A stretch of 64,000 nucleotides of DNA, taken from assembly GCF_027887165.1 (NCBI RefSeq), contig NC_077227.1, forward strand, positions 69,947,252-70,011,251, written 5' to 3'. The notes beneath the pieces were generated by a model. That model was not told where the DNA came from and did not search any database. It saw only the letters and a program-made list of their open reading frames with translations. This document shows positions 53,550 to 64,000 of this stretch, piece by piece; position 1 is the stretch's first letter; each line of letters starts with the position of its first letter. Origin of the DNA: Monodelphis domestica. Taxonomy: Eukaryota; Chordata; Mammalia; Didelphimorphia; Didelphidae. Both the position numbers and the translations under genes were made by a program.

Positions 53550-54460
53550 CCAGAATCTTTTTACAGTGGAGGAAGAAACATGAGGTTGTGGCAGCCAAAA
53601 TCTTGATCAGAGCTGGTAAATCTACTGAGGAAAATGAATTGATTTTTCATAACTGAAACTGTCTTGAAATTTTCCATCTGTTATACTATCTTCTCTTTCT
53701 CTGTAGCAGCCCAAATAGGTCTGTCAATAAGCTAGTCTTGTGGGTGGGCTCCCAGACTATAACTCCCAGAACTGTCCCTTCTTCCCCTTCCCTTCCTGGC
53801 TACCCACAAATCCCTTCTATCTATCATCAAGACCTTCAGTTCTTTCTCCCCCACCACACTAACTCTAAACACAACTCCCAATAACCTATGTAAGACCTCA
53901 GTGGACCCAGGTACCCTACTAAAATTAGTGTCTGGCTAAAATTCTGACTTAAACAATTCTTCAGCATTTTACAAGAACAAAATCCATTGTACCTCTCTTC
54001 TCCTGGGACCAATAGCCTAGAGTAGAAGAGGAGGCCCCCAAGCACAGACCCTCTGACTACAGGGACTGCCAAGTGCCCAACCTACCACCTGGAGACAGGG
54101 AGATACTGTGATCTCAGGAGCAACAGGCAGCATCTGTTCCCATCTGCCCAATTTACATGGGGAGCCTTATTGACTAAAAAGGAAGTCTTGGACTCAAACC
54201 AAGTGCTGGATCAGCCATCTGCCCAGAGCACAGAGCCTAAAGCTAGAAACAGACATAGAAAGGACAGAGTCAACAAAATCCCCTATAGACTGAGAAGTAT
54301 CCATTACATGTAAGCATACAGGTATTCAGCTGTAAATGAACCTATTCTAGGCCAGAATTCATTCTAACACTCCTCTATCATGTCTCCTAGCTGAGTTAGT
54401 AATTATAATTGCTGGGTAATTTCCCATATCACATGATTCCACTTGGAACCCATAAAAGAA
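53550..54460. other. Unassigned intergenic sequence
   Basis: No gene or repeat family recognised. Confidence 0.3.
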
Positions 54461-54469
54461 TAACTTTAA

Positions 54470-55060
54470 AACAGTAACCATAATAATAACTGCAGTTTCA
54501 TATTTCATTTGAACCTCACGAAAACTCAATGAAGAAGATAGGTGCTACAGATTTTTTTTTTGGTCTCCAAAGATCTATAATTTCATTAATATAGGGAACT
54601 CTCTGTGAGGAAACCCCCTCTAACCAAAACAGACTGGTCTGCTTGGAAACTTATAGTCTTCAAGAGATATGTAGAGGACTTAGAGGTTTTGTGATTTGAC
54701 CAGAGTTACTTAACCTATGCCAGAGGCAAGACTTAAACTCGGGTCTTCCTGATTTTAAAGTCTATTCTATACCATCAGATTACCTCTCTATTGATGTTAT
54801 TTTTCCTATTTCACAATTAGGCATCCTGGTCTAGTACATAGAGGGCTACCTTGAAGTCAGGAAGACCTAGGTCCAAATCCTGAATCTAACACTGGGAAGG
54901 TGACCCTGAGGAAGTCACTTCACCTCTAAATGCTTCAAATAACTCTCTAAGACTGTAACTGGTATAGCAGTTACTAACCTATATTGGATAGAAGGATCTC
55001 TCTAAAACAATGAATCATAGGTCCTATCCAAAAAAGTGTTTACAGATAATGAATAGGGTC
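54470..55060. repeat. MIR-like copies, back to back
   Basis: A reverse copy at about 54,480-54,790 (GCCAGAGGCAAGACTTAAAC) with a T9 run inside, then a forward copy at about 54,820-55,010 (GAAGTCAGGAAGACCTAGG, GGAAGTCACTTCACCTC). Confidence 0.6.
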
Positions 55061-55329
55061 AGAAAAGATAAGTGATTTGTCTGTGATCACAGTAAATAGC
55101 ACAGGTGAAATTCAGCCTAGATCTCCTCTAATTCAAAGTCCTAAGAAAGAGATATATGACTTTGGGATAAGTGAAACTTTTATGAGTAAAAAGTAGGAAA
55201 AGATGGAAACCATTTTTACTTCCCCAGCCAACCAGGTCCATCCCAAAGAGTTCAGAATTCCTTTGTCTTCTAATATACTTACATACTCACAAAAGTACTC
55301 ACAACATAGACTATCCTCTAACCTACTTT

Positions 55330-55530
55330 AGTGTGATGTTGTTGTCCAACTCTTTGTGACCCCATTTGGAGTTTTCTTGTCAAAGATACTGGAATGGTTA
55401 GTCATTTCCTTCTCCAGTTCATTTTACAGATGAAGAAACTGAGGCAAACAAGGTTAAGTGACTTGCCCAGAGTCATAAAACTCATAAATGTCTGAGATCA
55501 GATTTGAACTCAGGAAAATGAATCTACCTG
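55330..55530 (-). repeat. Marsupial CORE-SINE (MAR1-like)
   Basis: GATGTTGTTGTCCAACTCTT, TTTGTGACCCCATTTGGAG, CAGATGAAGAAACTGAGGC, GATTTGAACTCAGG in reverse; the same family as 32,790-33,030. Confidence 0.87.
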
Positions 55531-56299
55531 TCTTCAGGTCCAACATTCTTATTTCCCAGAAAGAAATGTTAAGGGCATAATTGGGAAAATAAATGGAAGG
55601 AATTGTGGGATCCCAAACCAAAAGATGTGAAATGATCTCTGACCATTTTAGATAGATTTCTTGGGAATGAGATTAAGTCTTCACAATTTGGTGGTTAAGA
55701 TGTTTGACAGTGTATTCTAAGCCTATGGTACAAAATAAAACAAGGTTCTGAAACTATTAAATAGTTAGAAAGGGAAGGGATATCTTGAAGAGCTAAAAGG
55801 GTTCTATAAGAACAGGGAGAAATCAGGGACACAAAGATAGATGGCCTGAGAAATCTGTGTTGCCCATCCTCTGGATTTTAACATTACATCTGGGCCCTGG
55901 AAGCATTTTTGATGTTGATATTATGGTCCCTGGTTGGGGATGGGAGGGGTAGTGCCAAAAAGGAAGAATGGAACCTTAGAATTTTGTTTGGTAGGTGTTC
56001 TCCCTGCCTCAGGACCCTGAAAACTAGGAAGCACAACTAAGTATTAGCAGGGTCAGCAGCAGTGTATTTCCATAATTTAGGATGAAATATTTAACAAGTT
56101 AAAGTTTAATAAAGCTTAATTGGAGTGAAATGAAAAAATAATGGCTCTAATTTCCCCAGAAGTAATTGAGTTCAGACTGATACCTTTTTCACCCTGGGGT
56201 GAGGGGACATAGACAGCCCCAAGGAGCCCTAGTTTTCTGTATTTCAGGGTTTAGACAGGCGACATACAAATCGCCAAACCCCGAATCAACACTAAATCC

Positions 56300-56560
56300 A
56301 TTTCCCTCCCCTCTTCCTTTCTCCTACCCTTGCCTAAGATTCATCTGTTCTATGAAGCTTTCCTGATTAAACTTATCCCATGGTTATCATTCATGAATTG
56401 CTATAGCATTTAGGGACAGAGCTTGGACCGCATTATCTCCTACTTGTTTTTATGTCCCCTGAAAATTGTTTTCTTGATGTTTCATGTTATTAAGTCTCAA
56501 GGGCAAAAAGTGTCTTCTTATCTTGTAATTTCTGACTCTATGAATCTCTCCTCCTGCCTG
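56300..56560 (+). mobile_element. L2-like fragment
   Basis: TTCTATGAAGCTTTCCTGAT follows the conserved L2 3' region; the rest is diverged. Confidence 0.5.
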
Positions 56561-56564
56561 TTCC

Positions 56565-56950
56565 CAATTCAAGTGATCCTCTTGCCTCTACTTGAAAACC
56601 TCCAAGTATATGTGTTGGGGTAGGGGACCCACTATCTCTCAAAGTAACCCATTCATTACACTTTTGGACAACTCTGATTATTAGTACATTTTTCCTGACA
56701 TCTAACCTTAAGTTGCCTCTCAGCAATTTCCATCCTTTATTTCTGGTTCTCTCCCTTCTGGGGCCAGTAGAAAAAGTCTTATTCCCTCCTTCATGGGAGA
56801 GCATTTCAAATAATTGAAGACATTTATTATAACCCTCCTTAATCTCTTCTTGAAGCTGAACATCCCCAACTCTTTCATCTGCTCCTCATATAACATTTGA
56901 TAATCCCTTAGCCACTCTAGTCATCTTCTTTTGAATATATGTCACTTACA
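56565..56950 (-). mobile_element. CR1/L3-type LINE fragment, reverse
   Basis: CTACTTGAAAACCTCCAAGT, CAAAGTAACCCATTCATT and CTGAACATCCCCAACTCTTT are the CR1/L3 3' region in reverse. Confidence 0.72.
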
Positions 56951-56999
56951 GTTAAGCAAATGTATATTTGACATTACATAATCAAGAATACAATGAAAT

Positions 57000-57880
57000 A
57001 AGGTACTCCAAAGGCAAATGTAAATTATTTGGGGATTATTTATCATTTCATATTTCACTCCACCCTTTTTTCATTGGGAATTAGTTCTGCTAGAGTCTGA
57101 GCAAAGTGATATTTAAAGATTAATCTGAGAATAGATACTTGGGATGGATTGGAAGGCAAAATATGGGAGTCAATTAGTCCAGGCCAATTAGGAAACTACT
57201 ATAAAAGTCCGGACAATGAGGGCCTAACCTAGAATAAGTCAATGATCAGTGGAATAGGGTGAGTGTGATAAAAGATGCAAGTAGAACTTCTAGTTTTTGG
57301 TAGAATGATGCTGACATCAGAAACAGAGGAACCAGGGTAGAGAACCAGTTTGGAGGGATGGAGAAAACTAGTCAAATTTGGGACAATGGCCAAGAGATTC
57401 CATAAAATTATTTCTATAAAGAAAGTGAAAAGAAAGCCAATGCCCACTGAGTTGGGCTAAAAGCTAACAATAAAAGTATTGGGTTTCATTTAGTTTTTTA
57501 CTTTGTTGGTGTCAAGAAAAATTAAGGAAAAAGACCCACCCTGCCTAGAAGGAATAGGAATATGGCCATGGATGATGAAGACGGAAATATTTGACTCCAA
57601 TTTTGCTTTATCTTCTGTCAAAGAATAATCATCAGACTTGGAAAGAATATAACAAAAATGCTTCATAAGCAATCAAAACTCAAGATAAGTAAAATGAAAC
57701 TGAGACCACCTAGCTGCTCTCTGTGAGTACAAATAACCTGATCCAGAAAAACTACATTCCTGGGTAAGGAAACAGGTGATAGGTGTCATTGCTGAGAATA
57801 GGACAAGTTTCTGGGGCCTTTCAAAAAGGAAAAAATTTTTCCCTTCAAAAACTAGAGTCCTGTAAGCTTGATGATGATGG
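57000..57880. other. Unassigned intergenic sequence
   Basis: Some text resembles reverse L2-type repeats (for example around 57,120-57,210), too weak to assign. Confidence 0.3.
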
Positions 57881-57889
57881 ATTAAAAAA

Positions 57890-58080
57890 AAAACCCTACC
57901 TTTCCTCTTAGAATCAATACTTAGTGTTAATTTCAAGTTAAAAGAGTGGTAAGGACTAGGCAATTGTCATTAAATGACTTGACCAGGGTCACACAGCTTG
58001 GAAGTCATACAGATTTGAACCCAGGACCTCCCACCTCTAGGCCTGGCTGTCAATCCACTGAGTCATCTAGCTACCCCTCT
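57890..58080 (-). repeat. Marsupial tRNA-derived SINE
   Basis: AACCCTACCTTTCCTCTTAG, GACTTGACCAGGGTCACACA, TCATCTAGCTACCCC in reverse. Confidence 0.87.
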
Positions 58081-58189
58081 AGAATTGGTTTTTAAAAGAA
58101 CAGTTTGTAAGCAAGAAAGCAGGTGATTCCTAACAGCCAACTTGTGATTATTTAAAAATAAGAAATGCCATATACTCCAAGGAACTAAA

Positions 58190-58740
58190 AAGAAAGAAAT
58201 GTCTTGTAATTGCCAAAATATTCACAGCAGTCCTTTTTTGTGGTAGTAAAAACTAGAGACAAAGTAGATGCCATTGTTTGATGAATGGTTAAATAAATAA
58301 TAATACCTAAATATAATGGAATATTACTGTGCTGAAAGAAACAATGAATATGAAGAACTCAAAGAAGTATGGGAAGACTTACATGAACTGATGCAGAGTA
58401 AAATAAGCAGAACTAGGAAAATATATGCAATAATCACAATGAGGGAGGGAGACAAAAAAACAAACAACAATAACACTGGAATTCTATGCAATTATAACAA
58501 CCAAGAAGCCTGAAGTTAGAAATTTGAGAAAATGCACTTCTTTCCCTTCTTTGAAGAAGAAGCCTGAATATGGAATATTGTAAATACTGTCAGACTGATG
58601 CATTGATTGGTTCTTCTGAGCCAATCTTTGTTATAAGGCATGGCTCCATGGCTGGAATAAAGGAAGTTATAGATTAAAAAATGAAGGTGATATAAAAATT
58701 CAAAGATATTATTTTGTACAACAATTAAAAAACAAGGCAT
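58190..58740 (+). mobile_element. L1 3' end
   Basis: TTTGTGGTAGTAAAAACTAG, AATGGAATATTACTGTGCTG, GAACTGATGCAGAGTAAAA, then a 3' UTR to an A-rich end. Confidence 0.82.
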
Positions 58741-58889
58741 ACCAAATTATGTGCGTTGCCTTTTGGCAGAATTATGAATATCAGAGGACTGAATATATCT
58801 GGATTTAAAAAATCATTTTGACAAATTCTCTCCAAAGAATCTTATTGGAGAAGGTGGAAAGACTACGGACTGTGTGATAGTCAAATTAA

Positions 58890-59650
58890 AAGGACAAAGA
58901 ACTGGTTGACACACAGGACCTAAAAAATGGTAGTTAATAGAACATTGTCAACTTGGAAAGATGTCTCAAGTGGAATACTTCAAGGATCTGTCCTTGACTT
59001 GAATAAAGTAAATATTTTTGTTAATGTCTTGGATAAAAATATACCACATTTATCAAATTTTTAATGCCACACAACTGGCAGAGAGAATTAATAAATCAAA
59101 TGACAAAATTGAGTTCCAAGGAGAATGTAACATATTGGAACAATGGGCTAAACCTAAGAAGATGAAATTTAATAAGGAAAAATGGAAACTTCTGCATTTG
59201 GTTTTTTAAAAAATCTACTGCATGAGTACAAAATTGGGCAGGGGGGTCTGGTGGGGAAGGAGAGAGAGAAAAGAAGATATGACTAGAAGGCACTTCATGT
59301 GGAAAAAAAATGTCCAAGGTCTTCCATCGATTCGTTAATGCATCATGAGCCAACAGTATAACAGACTAAAAAGTTTGGACTTTTGTGAACGTGGGCCACA
59401 TCAATCAAAATGCAGTTCTGAGCTAGGAAAGTGGTATTTCTCTTGTACTCTGTCTTGGGCAGACCCCATGTGGAATACTGTGTCAAGCTGAAGGTCCCAC
59501 ATTTTAGAAGGGATATTAACAAGCATGAAAAGAGAAAGGATAGGTACTACACCAGTGATCTTATTAGTGCAAGAAACATTAGGGTAAGGAAACATTTTCC
59601 ACCAATGCAAGTCTTCTTTGCAATTTACAATCTCACACAATTGCCTCAAA
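58890..59650 (+). mobile_element. CR1/L3-type LINE, degraded
   Basis: Encodes scattered reverse-transcriptase residues: SSGILQGSVL-like at about 58,970, MKFNKEKWKLLHL at 59,161-59,200, and LGRPHVEYCVKL at 59,455-59,490. Many stops. Confidence 0.75.
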
Positions 59651-59984
59651 AATTAAGAGATTAAAGTGAATTTTCCATGGTCATACAGCCAGGATATGTC
59701 AGAGGCATGACATGAGCCCAACTCTTCCTGACTAGCTTCATTTCCACCCCAAATGCCACTAAATATATTGTCTTTTAGTTGAAAAATAGAACATTTAGTT
59801 GTTTGCCAACACAATTTTAGACACTTTAGGAATAAATCTTCAAAAATTAAGGGATCACTTTTAAAAAATATTTTTCAATTTTCTTTCCTTTCCCTCTTCC
59901 CTTCCCCCTCCCAGAGCCAAAAAGCAATTCTACTAGGTTGTACAAATGTTAAAGGGATCACTTTTCAAGAATTCTCTTTGAACA

Positions 59985-60115
59985 TTCCCAGAAAATGGCC
60001 ATTGAACCACAATTTCAAGACCTCCAGTGAGGGAGAACCCTCTACTACTATCCAAAGCAGCCCATTCCATTTCATGGCAGCCATAACAATTAGGAAGTTG
60101 TTAAACCAGGCCTAA
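59985..60115 (-). mobile_element. CR1/L3 3' fragment, reverse
   Basis: GACCTCCAGTGAGGGAGAAC, AGCAGCCCATTCCATTTC, ACAATTAGGAAGTTG. Confidence 0.75.
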
Positions 60116-60289
60116 TTTAGGGCAATCCAGTGGTTTAGCCACAGGATTGAAACATCATGAGACATTCTTAGACCATCTAACATTTAAGAAAAGGAAGTTT
60201 CTTTTACCAAGGATATTAAATTTTAGTTTAGGGAGCCACAACACCCCACACTTCCAGTTATTCCACCTGAGTTAAAAGATTATATCAAG

Positions 60290-60489
60290 GGGCATCTGGA
60301 TAGCTCAGTGGATTGAGAGCCAGGCCTGGAGATGGGAGGTCCTAGGTTCAAATCTAGCCTCAGACACTTCACAGCTGTGTGACCCTGGGCAAGTTCCTCA
60401 GTCCCCATTCCCTAGCCCTTACCACTCTTCTGCCTTGGAACCAATATACAGTATTGATGGAAGGTAAGGGCTTTAAAAAAAAAAAAAGG
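60290..60489 (+). repeat. Marsupial tRNA-derived SINE with target-site duplication
   Basis: GGGCATCTGGATAGCTCAG head to GGAAGGTAAGGGC and an A13 tail. Flanks TTATATCAAG (60,280-60,289) and TTGTATCAAG (60,490-60,499) differ at one base. Confidence 0.92.
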
Positions 60490-60599
60490 TTGTATCAAGC
60501 TTAAGAATACTCTGATTCTTTGTGTCTGTACTTTTCTACCTAAGTAACCAGAAAACTGTATCAATTATATAAACCTTCATCCTCTAGAAGGAAGGAAGG

Positions 60600-60865
60600 A
60601 AGGAAACAATTATCTATTAAGCACACACAATGTGCCAGGCACTATACTAAGCCCTTTACAAATCTTATCTCTGTTTATCCTCTCAATAATCCTAGGAAGT
60701 AGATGATATTATTATCCACATTTTGTAACTGAGAAAACTGAGTCAGAGAGAGGTTAAATGATTTGCCTGGGGTCACGTAGGTAATAAAAGTTTGAGGCTA
60801 AATTTGAACTCAAGTCTTCCTGGCTCCAGAACTATCCCTCTATCCACTGTGCCATCAAACTGCCT
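60600..60865 (-). repeat. MIR-like SINE
   Basis: TGTGCCAGGCACTATACTAA, CAATAATCCTAGGAAGTAG, GAGAAAACTGAGTCAGAG, TCTATCCACTGTGCC in reverse. Confidence 0.78.
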
Positions 60866-61019
60866 CCAGACAATGGACTAAGTAAAACTTCAGGATGGTT
60901 TCACTATCTTTGAGAGGGGGGAGGGGGGAGATGTAGCTTTAGGCTGCATGAGGTTACTGTTGCTTCCCTGACAGAAGTTTTTGTTGAGTTGTTATTTCTG
61001 ATATTAAGCCTAAATCAGC

Positions 61020-61660
61020 CTCTGCTGCTTCCATCCATTGCACCTTCTCATGCCAAGCAGAACAGATCAAATCTCTCTTTATATAAAATGTCTTCAAATA
61101 CTTAAATCCAGCAATTATATCTCCTCTTCTCATGGGTAAACACCATTTCCAAGAATCAGTCCTTCTATAGCAGGAGCCTCTGTTCCCTTCAACATTCTGC
61201 TTGCCCTTTTCTGGCTACGGGCCAGCTCATTAGAACATCCTCCCTAAAATGTGGCACCCAGAGCTGGGTATAGCATTCTAGATATGATCTTCCTGGAAGA
61301 GAGAACAGTGGAACCATCATCTCCTTCATTCTGTTTACTACATTTTTCGGAATCCAACCTAAGGTTACATTAGCTTTGAGGCTGTCATATCATCCTATTG
61401 CTTTGTACAGACCTTAGAATCAACTGGAACCCCCCAAGTATTTTTCACTTGAACTATTATCTAGATCTCCAATCCTATACTTAAGCGATTTTTTAAATCT
61501 ACATATAAGACTTTACCTTTGTCCCCTGTTAGATTTCATTTTATTCATTTTAGCCCATTGCTCTAGACTGTCAGGATATATTTGGATCCTGATTTTGTCA
61601 TCCAATGTGTTAGCTATCTCTTTCCATTCTGTGTCATATGGAAGTTTGATAAGTATTCCC
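61020..61660 (-). mobile_element. CR1/L3-type LINE, reverse
   Basis: Reverse CR1/L3: AAATGTCTTCAAATACTTAA, AAAATGTGGCACCCAGAGC, GCTCTAGACTGTCAGGATA, TTGGATCCTGATTTTGTCAT, GTGTCATATGGAAGTTTGAT. Confidence 0.78.
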
Positions 61661-61669
61661 CCCAAAATG

Positions 61670-62520
61670 AAAAATATCACAGATGGCATTCTTACCCAAA
61701 AAAGGCAACTGAAAAGACGTCGGCAACCACAAACCCATATGCTGACTTTTTCATCCCTAAATTTTTATGCCAATTACCTTATGCATATGAAAGATAGTCT
61801 TGATGAAAATATAAGAAGGGAACAGAGAGGCTTTTCACATATGATTTCCCATAGCAGATCACATCTTTGCAGTTACAAAATTGATTGAGAGGTGTAGAGA
61901 ACACAAGATATAGCTGCATTTTTTTTAACTACCAAAAAAAATGACTTGGTAAAGGAAAGTGTAGCCATAACAACTCACCTTTATTGAGTCATATTCTGTT
62001 TATATGACATTATCATAAAGTATTTCTTAATAGATGGAAACCTAGAGATCACCTTGTATGACAATCTCCTCTGATTATCAATATCAAATAAAGCATAAAA
62101 CAGGAAAATATGCTTGCTAAAGATGTTTACTAGAGTCATGGAGAATACATGGAGTCTAAACAGAAGAATGATTCCAAATAGATAGTGAGGTGCTCCAGAT
62201 GCTCCTGTTTGCAAATAACATGCTAATTGCAGCAAGCCTTAAAATACAACTGGGCCATTTCAATGACATTTATCATGACTCAAAAGATACCAACCTAGCA
62301 ATCCACAATGAGATAAAAACAAGAGGATAAAGAATACATATGGTCCAGATTGTGAGATGTGGTTGGATGGGCAGGCCAATTCATCAGTCCATTAGCCTGT
62401 TTATCTTATAAGGCACTACAGAGGGACAACAGCTAGGTCAAGATTGAAGAAAAGGAGAGTGGGTTGTATCCCAGCTGGGAAATTATAAAATCTCAGAATA
62501 AGGAAGGATCTCATAACTAA
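61670..62520. other. Unassigned intergenic sequence
   Basis: AT-rich, no gene or repeat landmark recognised. Confidence 0.3.
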
Positions 62521-62529
62521 ATAAGAATC

Positions 62530-63735
62530 TCCTATACTACATACCAAACAAATGATTATCCATTCCTTGAATACCTCCAGTGAAGGGAACCCACTATTAC
62601 CAAAGGCAGCTTGTTTTTACTTTTAGATAGTTCTAATTGTTAGGGTGCTTTGCTTTAAACTAAAATTAAATTGCCTCACTAACCTCCAGCCATTTCTCAT
62701 ATTTTTTTTCTTTAACCAAATAGAGCAAGTAATCTTTCTTCTATTTAACAGTCTTTCAGATATGTAAAGGCAACTGTCATCTTCCCTCATTTCCCAGTTT
62801 TCTTTTCTTTAGAGTAATTGATCATTATATGGAATAATCTCAAAATCCTTCACCATCTTGATTGCTTTCTTAAGAATACTCTTTAGCAGTGATGACAAAT
62901 CTTTAAGAGATACAGAGTTACAGGCTCTGACCCCACCCCACCCAGCAGACCAAGTGTCATGCTCACCCTCCCCCAGACAGCGTGCCATGCCTTTTTTCCC
63001 AACTGAGTGCCAAGGATGCCCTTCCCCCCCCCTCACCATTTACCCCACACAGGGAAGGAAGAAAGTGCTCCCACTGGGCTGCTGAGTGAAGGGGTGGGTG
63101 AAGTGAGGAATGTCCTCAGAGAGTCTAGAGAGTGGGGAGAGGAGTGGCCCAAGTGCTCTGCTCCCCTCTAGCTTTGCCACCTGTGAGCCACCCACCTTAC
63201 CCACATGTACTTCCATTAGACTGCTGGGCAGAGGAGCAAGTGTGTGTGATATGAAAAAATGTCATCAAGTTTGGTGGAGAGGGGAAAGGGAACAGCTCCA
63301 CCCAAGTCCCTCTGCCTTTCTAGTAATGGCTGCATACCCACAGAGAACACTCTGTGTGCCACTTTTGGCACTCATGCCATAGGTTCACCATCACTGCTCT
63401 ATAGTTTGTCAGTGTCTTCCTTGAACAACACCTAAAATTAAACACAATACTCCAGGAAAAATCTAACAAGGACAAAGTTTACCAGTTCTCTATTCTTGTT
63501 AGTCCTTAACACTATGCCACTAAACAGCCTAAGATCAAATTAGCTTTTATTAATTGCTATACTACACAGTTGACTCATATTAGACTTTTATTTAGTTCAC
63601 TAATTATTCACCAAATATTTTCCAAATTGCTACTAGCCTTACCTATTTATCTTGTATTTGTGAAATTTTTCAACCCATGTGTAAGACTTGATATTTATTC
63701 CTCTAAAAGTTCATTTTATTTCATTTGACTAGCAA
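62530..63735 (-). mobile_element. CR1/L3-type LINE, reverse, split by a hAT-like element
   Basis: 62,530-62,886 (CCTCCAGTGAAGGGAACCC, TCAGATATGTAAAGGCAACT) continues at 63,397-63,735 (CACCTAAAATTAAACACAAT, ATACTCCAGG, CCTAAGATCAAATTAGCTTT). Confidence 0.75.
62887..63396. mobile_element. Non-autonomous hAT-like transposon with target-site duplication
   Basis: 510 bp. Ends CAGTGATGACAAATCT and, in reverse from the right, CAGTGATGGTGAACCT, matching at 12 of 16 positions. Flanked by 8-bp CTCTTTAG (62,879-62,886) and CTCTATAG (63,397-63,404), one mismatch. GC-rich inside, no transposase. It interrupts a CR1/L3 LINE, so it is younger than that. Confidence 0.88.
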
Positions 63736-63985
63736 CTAGGTGACACAGTAAAGTGGGAGAACAGGAGTATGGCAGACCTGAATTCAAATTCAGTCTCAGA
63801 CACTTAGTGGCCCTGGGTAAGTCATTTAACCTCAGTTTGCTTCAGTTTCCTCATCTATAAAATAAGAATCTTAATATCACTTATCTTCCAGGGCAATTGC
63901 AAGGATCAAATGAGATAACTTGTAAGGTGCTTTGCAAATATTAAAGAACTACATCAATGACTGTCAACCAACTTGTTATTTATCC
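63736..63985 (+). repeat. Marsupial CORE-SINE / MIR-type SINE
   Basis: GCAACTAGGTGACACAGTAA head, CTGAATTCAAATTCAGTCTC, CTTCAGTTTCCTCATCTATA, AAGGATCAAATGAGATAACT, GGTGCTTTGCAAATA. Confidence 0.83.
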
Positions 63986-64000
63986 CTCCTAGCTTTATGT

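Noticed and set aside
36000-64000. CELF6 coding exons expected by synteny
   Set aside because: Searched by eye for the first RRM (KDHDAIKLFVGQIPR-type) in the open frames; not present in the window.

Overview
This is a vertebrate nuclear window, and its repeats point to a marsupial, most likely a didelphid opossum such as Monodelphis. It is AT-rich and full of mammalian LINE and SINE debris: many L1 3' ends of the marsupial type, marsupial tRNA-derived and CORE-SINEs, MIR, L2, CR1/L3, and two non-autonomous hAT-like elements. It carries two recognisable protein genes in the order known from mammalian 15q23-type synteny (TMEM202, then HEXA). I see no bacterial operon, CRISPR array or phage-like system. 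The genus assignment is inference.

Layout. 1-8.9 kb holds sequence I cannot assign plus L1/SINE/MIR copies. 8.93-9.63 kb on the minus strand holds the first two coding exons of TMEM202, a four-helix membrane protein with a claudin-like extracellular signature; I could not find its later exons. 9.7-17.9 kb is intergenic: MIR/SINE/L1 copies, an L2 split by a hAT-like element, a fossil LTR, and a GGAA microsatellite. 18.0-18.6 kb is the CpG-rich HEXA promoter. HEXA runs from 18,270 to 35,235 on the plus strand: 14 coding exons, all with GT-AG borders and unbroken phase, giving 535 residues. The polyadenylation signal is at 35,396. A CpG-rich block without a recognised gene follows at about 35.55-36.95 kb. 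From 37 to 64 kb I see only repeats and unassigned sequence, apart from a second GC-rich block at 50.4-51.6 kb that could be a promoter or 5' non-coding exon (CELF6 is the expected next gene, but none of its coding sequence is present).

Function. HEXA encodes the alpha subunit of lysosomal beta-hexosaminidase, which with HEXB and the GM2 activator degrades GM2 ganglioside. The reconstructed protein keeps every catalytic residue I checked, including the alpha-specific Asn-Arg pair (N430-R431). It differs from human in places worth a look: the alpha-specific GSEP loop reads GSVP, the second classical glycosylation sequon contains a new cysteine, and there are four extra sequons. TMEM202 and HEXA are divergently arranged about 8.6 kb apart. 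Comparisons with human proteins and exon sizes come from memory, not from a database search.
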